This document shows, one piece after another, positions 62,403-64,000 of a DNA stretch of 64,000 bases. The stretch's first letter is position 1. Each line of letters begins with the position of its first letter. Source of the stretch: Desulfarculaceae bacterium (GTDB lineage: Bacteria > Desulfobacterota > Desulfarculia > Desulfarculales > Desulfarculaceae); contig JAIPDO010000015.1 of the NCBI GenBank assembly GCA_021737645.1, positions 1 to 64,000 on the forward strand. The letters run 5' to 3'. The notes below the pieces were generated by a model that was not told where the DNA came from, ran no database searches, and saw nothing but the letters and a program-made list of their open reading frames with translations. The position numbers were made by a program, and so were the translations under genes.

Positions 62403-63920
62403 TTACTTGTAGCCCAGCATCTCGGGAAGCTTCAGGCGCTGAATCTTGCCCGAGGGCCCTTTGGGCATCTCCTGCAAAATTTTTATCTCCTTGGGGCTCT
62501 TGTACTTGCCCAGATGCTCCAGGCAGTGGGCGCCCAACTCATCCAAGGTGCACAGGCAGTCCGGCTTGAGGGTCACGCACAAAAGAATCTCTTCACCGTA
62601 ATGCTGGTCCGGAATGCCCACCGCCGCCGCGTCCAGCACCGCCGGGTGCTTGTAGGCCGCCTCGTCTATCTCCCGGGGGGCGATGTTCTCTCCGCCCTTG
62701 ATGATAAGTTCCTTGAGACGGCCGGTGACAAAGACGAAGCCGTCGTCGTCCATGTAGCCCAGATCGCCGGTGTGCAGCCAGCCGTCCGGCTCCAGGGTCT
62801 TGGCGGTCACCTCGGGGTTTTTGTAATACTCCTTCATCACGTTGTCGCCCTTGATCATGATCTCGCCGATGGTGCCCCGGGGGACCTGGGCCCCGTGCTC
62901 GTCGATGATCTTGGCGATGTTGCCCACGGCGCATCCGGGCGAACCGTACTTGCGTTTGGCCGGGTCCAAGGGGTTACTAAACACCGGGGCCGCCGTCTCG
63001 GTGAGGCCCATGGTCTCCACAATGCCCACTTTGAACTTTTCCTCGAACTGGTGGTGCAGCGAAGGCGGCAGGGCGCTGGAAGCGCTACGCCCGAAGCGGA
63101 GCTGCTCCAACTGGTAATCCTCGCCGTCTATATCGCTGCCGCTGACCAGATAGGAGATGATAGTGGGCACCACGCTGAACCAGGTGCAGCGGTAGTCGCT
63201 GATCAGGGGCCAGAACTCGCCCACGCTGAACTTGTTGGGCACCACCAGAGTGGAGCCCAGCACCACGGTGGACATCAGCGAAACCACCAGGGCGTTGATG
63301 TGATAGAGCACCAGGGAGCACAGGGCCACGTCTTCCTTGACCAAATCGTGGGCCTGGATCACGTATTCCCCGCCGGCCACCATGTTCTTGTTGGTGAGGA
63401 TGACTCCCTTGGGCACACCCGTGGTCCCCGAGGTGTAAAGCAGCAGGGCCGCGTCTTCCTCCGCGACCGGGGGCAGACTCTCGGGCGCGGAGCAGGTGTG
63501 GGGCAAGGCCTCTTCGGCGTTGCGGTCTATGACCATTACCTCAATGGGGCGCTCCACCCCCTCCAATGCCTTTTCCAGGCGCTCCCGCTGGAACTCGGTT
63601 ACGAACACCAGCTTGCAGTCGGAGTGCTCCAGCACGTATCGAAGCTGGTCCGGCTGGGCTTGCAGATTCAGAGGAGCCACCACCAGCCCGGCGTACATGG
63701 TACCCACGATTATCTTGGCGCTCTGAATGCTGTTGCCCATCATGAAGGAGACCTTGTCTCCCTTGAGCAATCCCTTGGAGTAATAAAAATCAGCCATCTT
63801 GAGGCAGCTTTGTTTGAGCCCGGCGTAATTGAGGCTCAATCCCGGCTCCGGGGCGACCAGAAAGGTCTTTTCCGGCTGCTCTGCCGCGTGCTTATCTACA
63901 AAATACCTAATGGTGCGCAT
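62403..63920 (-). CDS. AMP-dependent acyl-CoA synthetase/ligase (with the Tct transporter)
   Basis: 505 residues. ANL motifs: LLYTSGTTGVPKGVILTNKN, MGLTETAAPVFSNP, DGWLHTGDLGYMDDDGFVFVTGRLKELIIKGGENIAPREID and the C-terminal KGPSGKIQRLKLPEM. First gene of the operon that continues into tctA (51-base gap). Probably forms the CoA thioester of the carboxylate taken up by TctABC; specificity unknown. Confidence 0.9.
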   Translation of the reverse strand: MRTIRYFVDKHAAEQPEKTFLVAPEPGLSLNYAGLKQSCLKMADFYYSKGLLKGDKVSFMMGNSIQSAKIIVGTMYAGLVVAPLNLQAQPDQLRYVLEHSDCKLVFVTEFQRERLEKALEGVERPIEVMVIDRNAEEALPHTCSAPESLPPVAEEDAALLLYTSGTTGVPKGVILTNKNMVAGGEYVIQAHDLVKEDVALCSLVLYHINALVVSLMSTVVLGSTLVVPNKFSVGEFWPLISDYRCTWFSVVPTIISYLVSGSDIDGEDYQLEQLRFGRSASSALPPSLHHQFEEKFKVGIVETMGLTETAAPVFSNPLDPAKRKYGSPGCAVGNIAKIIDEHGAQVPRGTIGEIMIKGDNVMKEYYKNPEVTAKTLEPDGWLHTGDLGYMDDDGFVFVTGRLKELIIKGGENIAPREIDEAAYKHPAVLDAAAVGIPDQHYGEEILLCVTLKPDCLCTLDELGAHCLEHLGKYKSPKEIKILQEMPKGPSGKIQRLKLPEMLGYK

Positions 63921-63960
63921 TGCTTACCTCGCCCTCCTCGGCGGAGTCCACAAAACGACA

Positions 63961-63994
63961 AAACCTGGTGGGAGCTTAACTCCTCACCAGGTTT
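63961..63994 (-). terminator. Hairpin at the window edge
   Basis: AAACCTGGTG-GGAG (63961-63974) pairs with CTCC-T-CACCAGGTTT (to 63994). On the minus strand it would be followed by TTTTGTCG, so it may terminate a gene beyond the window and lies upstream of the acyl-CoA ligase. Confidence 0.6.
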
Positions 63995-64000
63995 CGCTGT

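Overview
The window is a GC-rich chromosomal segment, densely coded in operons with many 4-base ATGA start/stop overlaps. The content suggests an anaerobic, strictly respiratory or syntrophic member of the Desulfobacterota (deltaproteobacteria, perhaps Desulfarculales-like): a selenocysteine formate dehydrogenase with an RnfB-GltD type electron-transfer partner, several carboxylate uptake systems paired with acyl-CoA ligases, a TauE/SafE anion exporter, B12 uptake and synthesis, and many two-component systems. This assignment is inference from gene content; no rRNA or marker gene is present.

Layout. (1) 1-9147, plus strand: 3' part of a Tad/Flp pilus locus (secretin, two TadG-like proteins, CpaE/TadZ, CpaF/TadA, TadB, TadC, TadD-like TPR lipoprotein), closed by a strong hairpin. 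The secretin reading frame has an in-frame TAG at 28-30. (2) 9218-13417: a 260-bp inverted-repeat element, a BtuB-like TonB receptor led by two tandem cobalamin riboswitches with an intrinsic terminator between them, and cobQ. (3) 13457-25563, minus strand: a cNMP/PAS membrane sensor, nitroreductase, acyl-CoA ligase, a second copy of the 260-bp element, a complete branched-chain-amino-acid type (HAAT) ABC transporter led by a small Fis-like protein with a sigma-54-like promoter, then an NtrC-type regulator and its kinase. (4) 25973-33391, plus strand: TetR regulator, a second HAAT transporter and a long-chain acyl-CoA synthetase. (5) 33388-35229: two small uncharacterised proteins and a GNAT acetyltransferase. 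(6) 35226-44620, minus strand: two large paralogous PEP-synthase-like proteins that keep the ATP-grasp and phospho-His domains but end in an unrecognised domain, enclosing a sensor kinase and a lone receiver, followed upstream by small membrane/lipoproteins and a TauE/SafE exporter. I consider this the best candidate for an undescribed system. (7) 45146-47862: a NarXL-like two-component pair. (8) 47968-53765: RND tripartite efflux operon with palindromic operators upstream. (9) 54117-59167, plus strand: RnfB-GltD fusion, an FeS protein, selenoprotein FdhA (UGA at 57431 with a textbook SECIS hairpin) and a 30-residue membrane peptide. (10) 59302-63920, minus strand: tripartite tricarboxylate transporter (TctCBA) and another acyl-CoA ligase.

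Together: three separate transporter sets are each paired with an AMP-forming acyl-CoA ligase, as expected for import and CoA activation of carboxylic acids; the formate dehydrogenase module would dispose of or use the reducing equivalents. No tRNA, rRNA, CRISPR array or transposase gene was seen.
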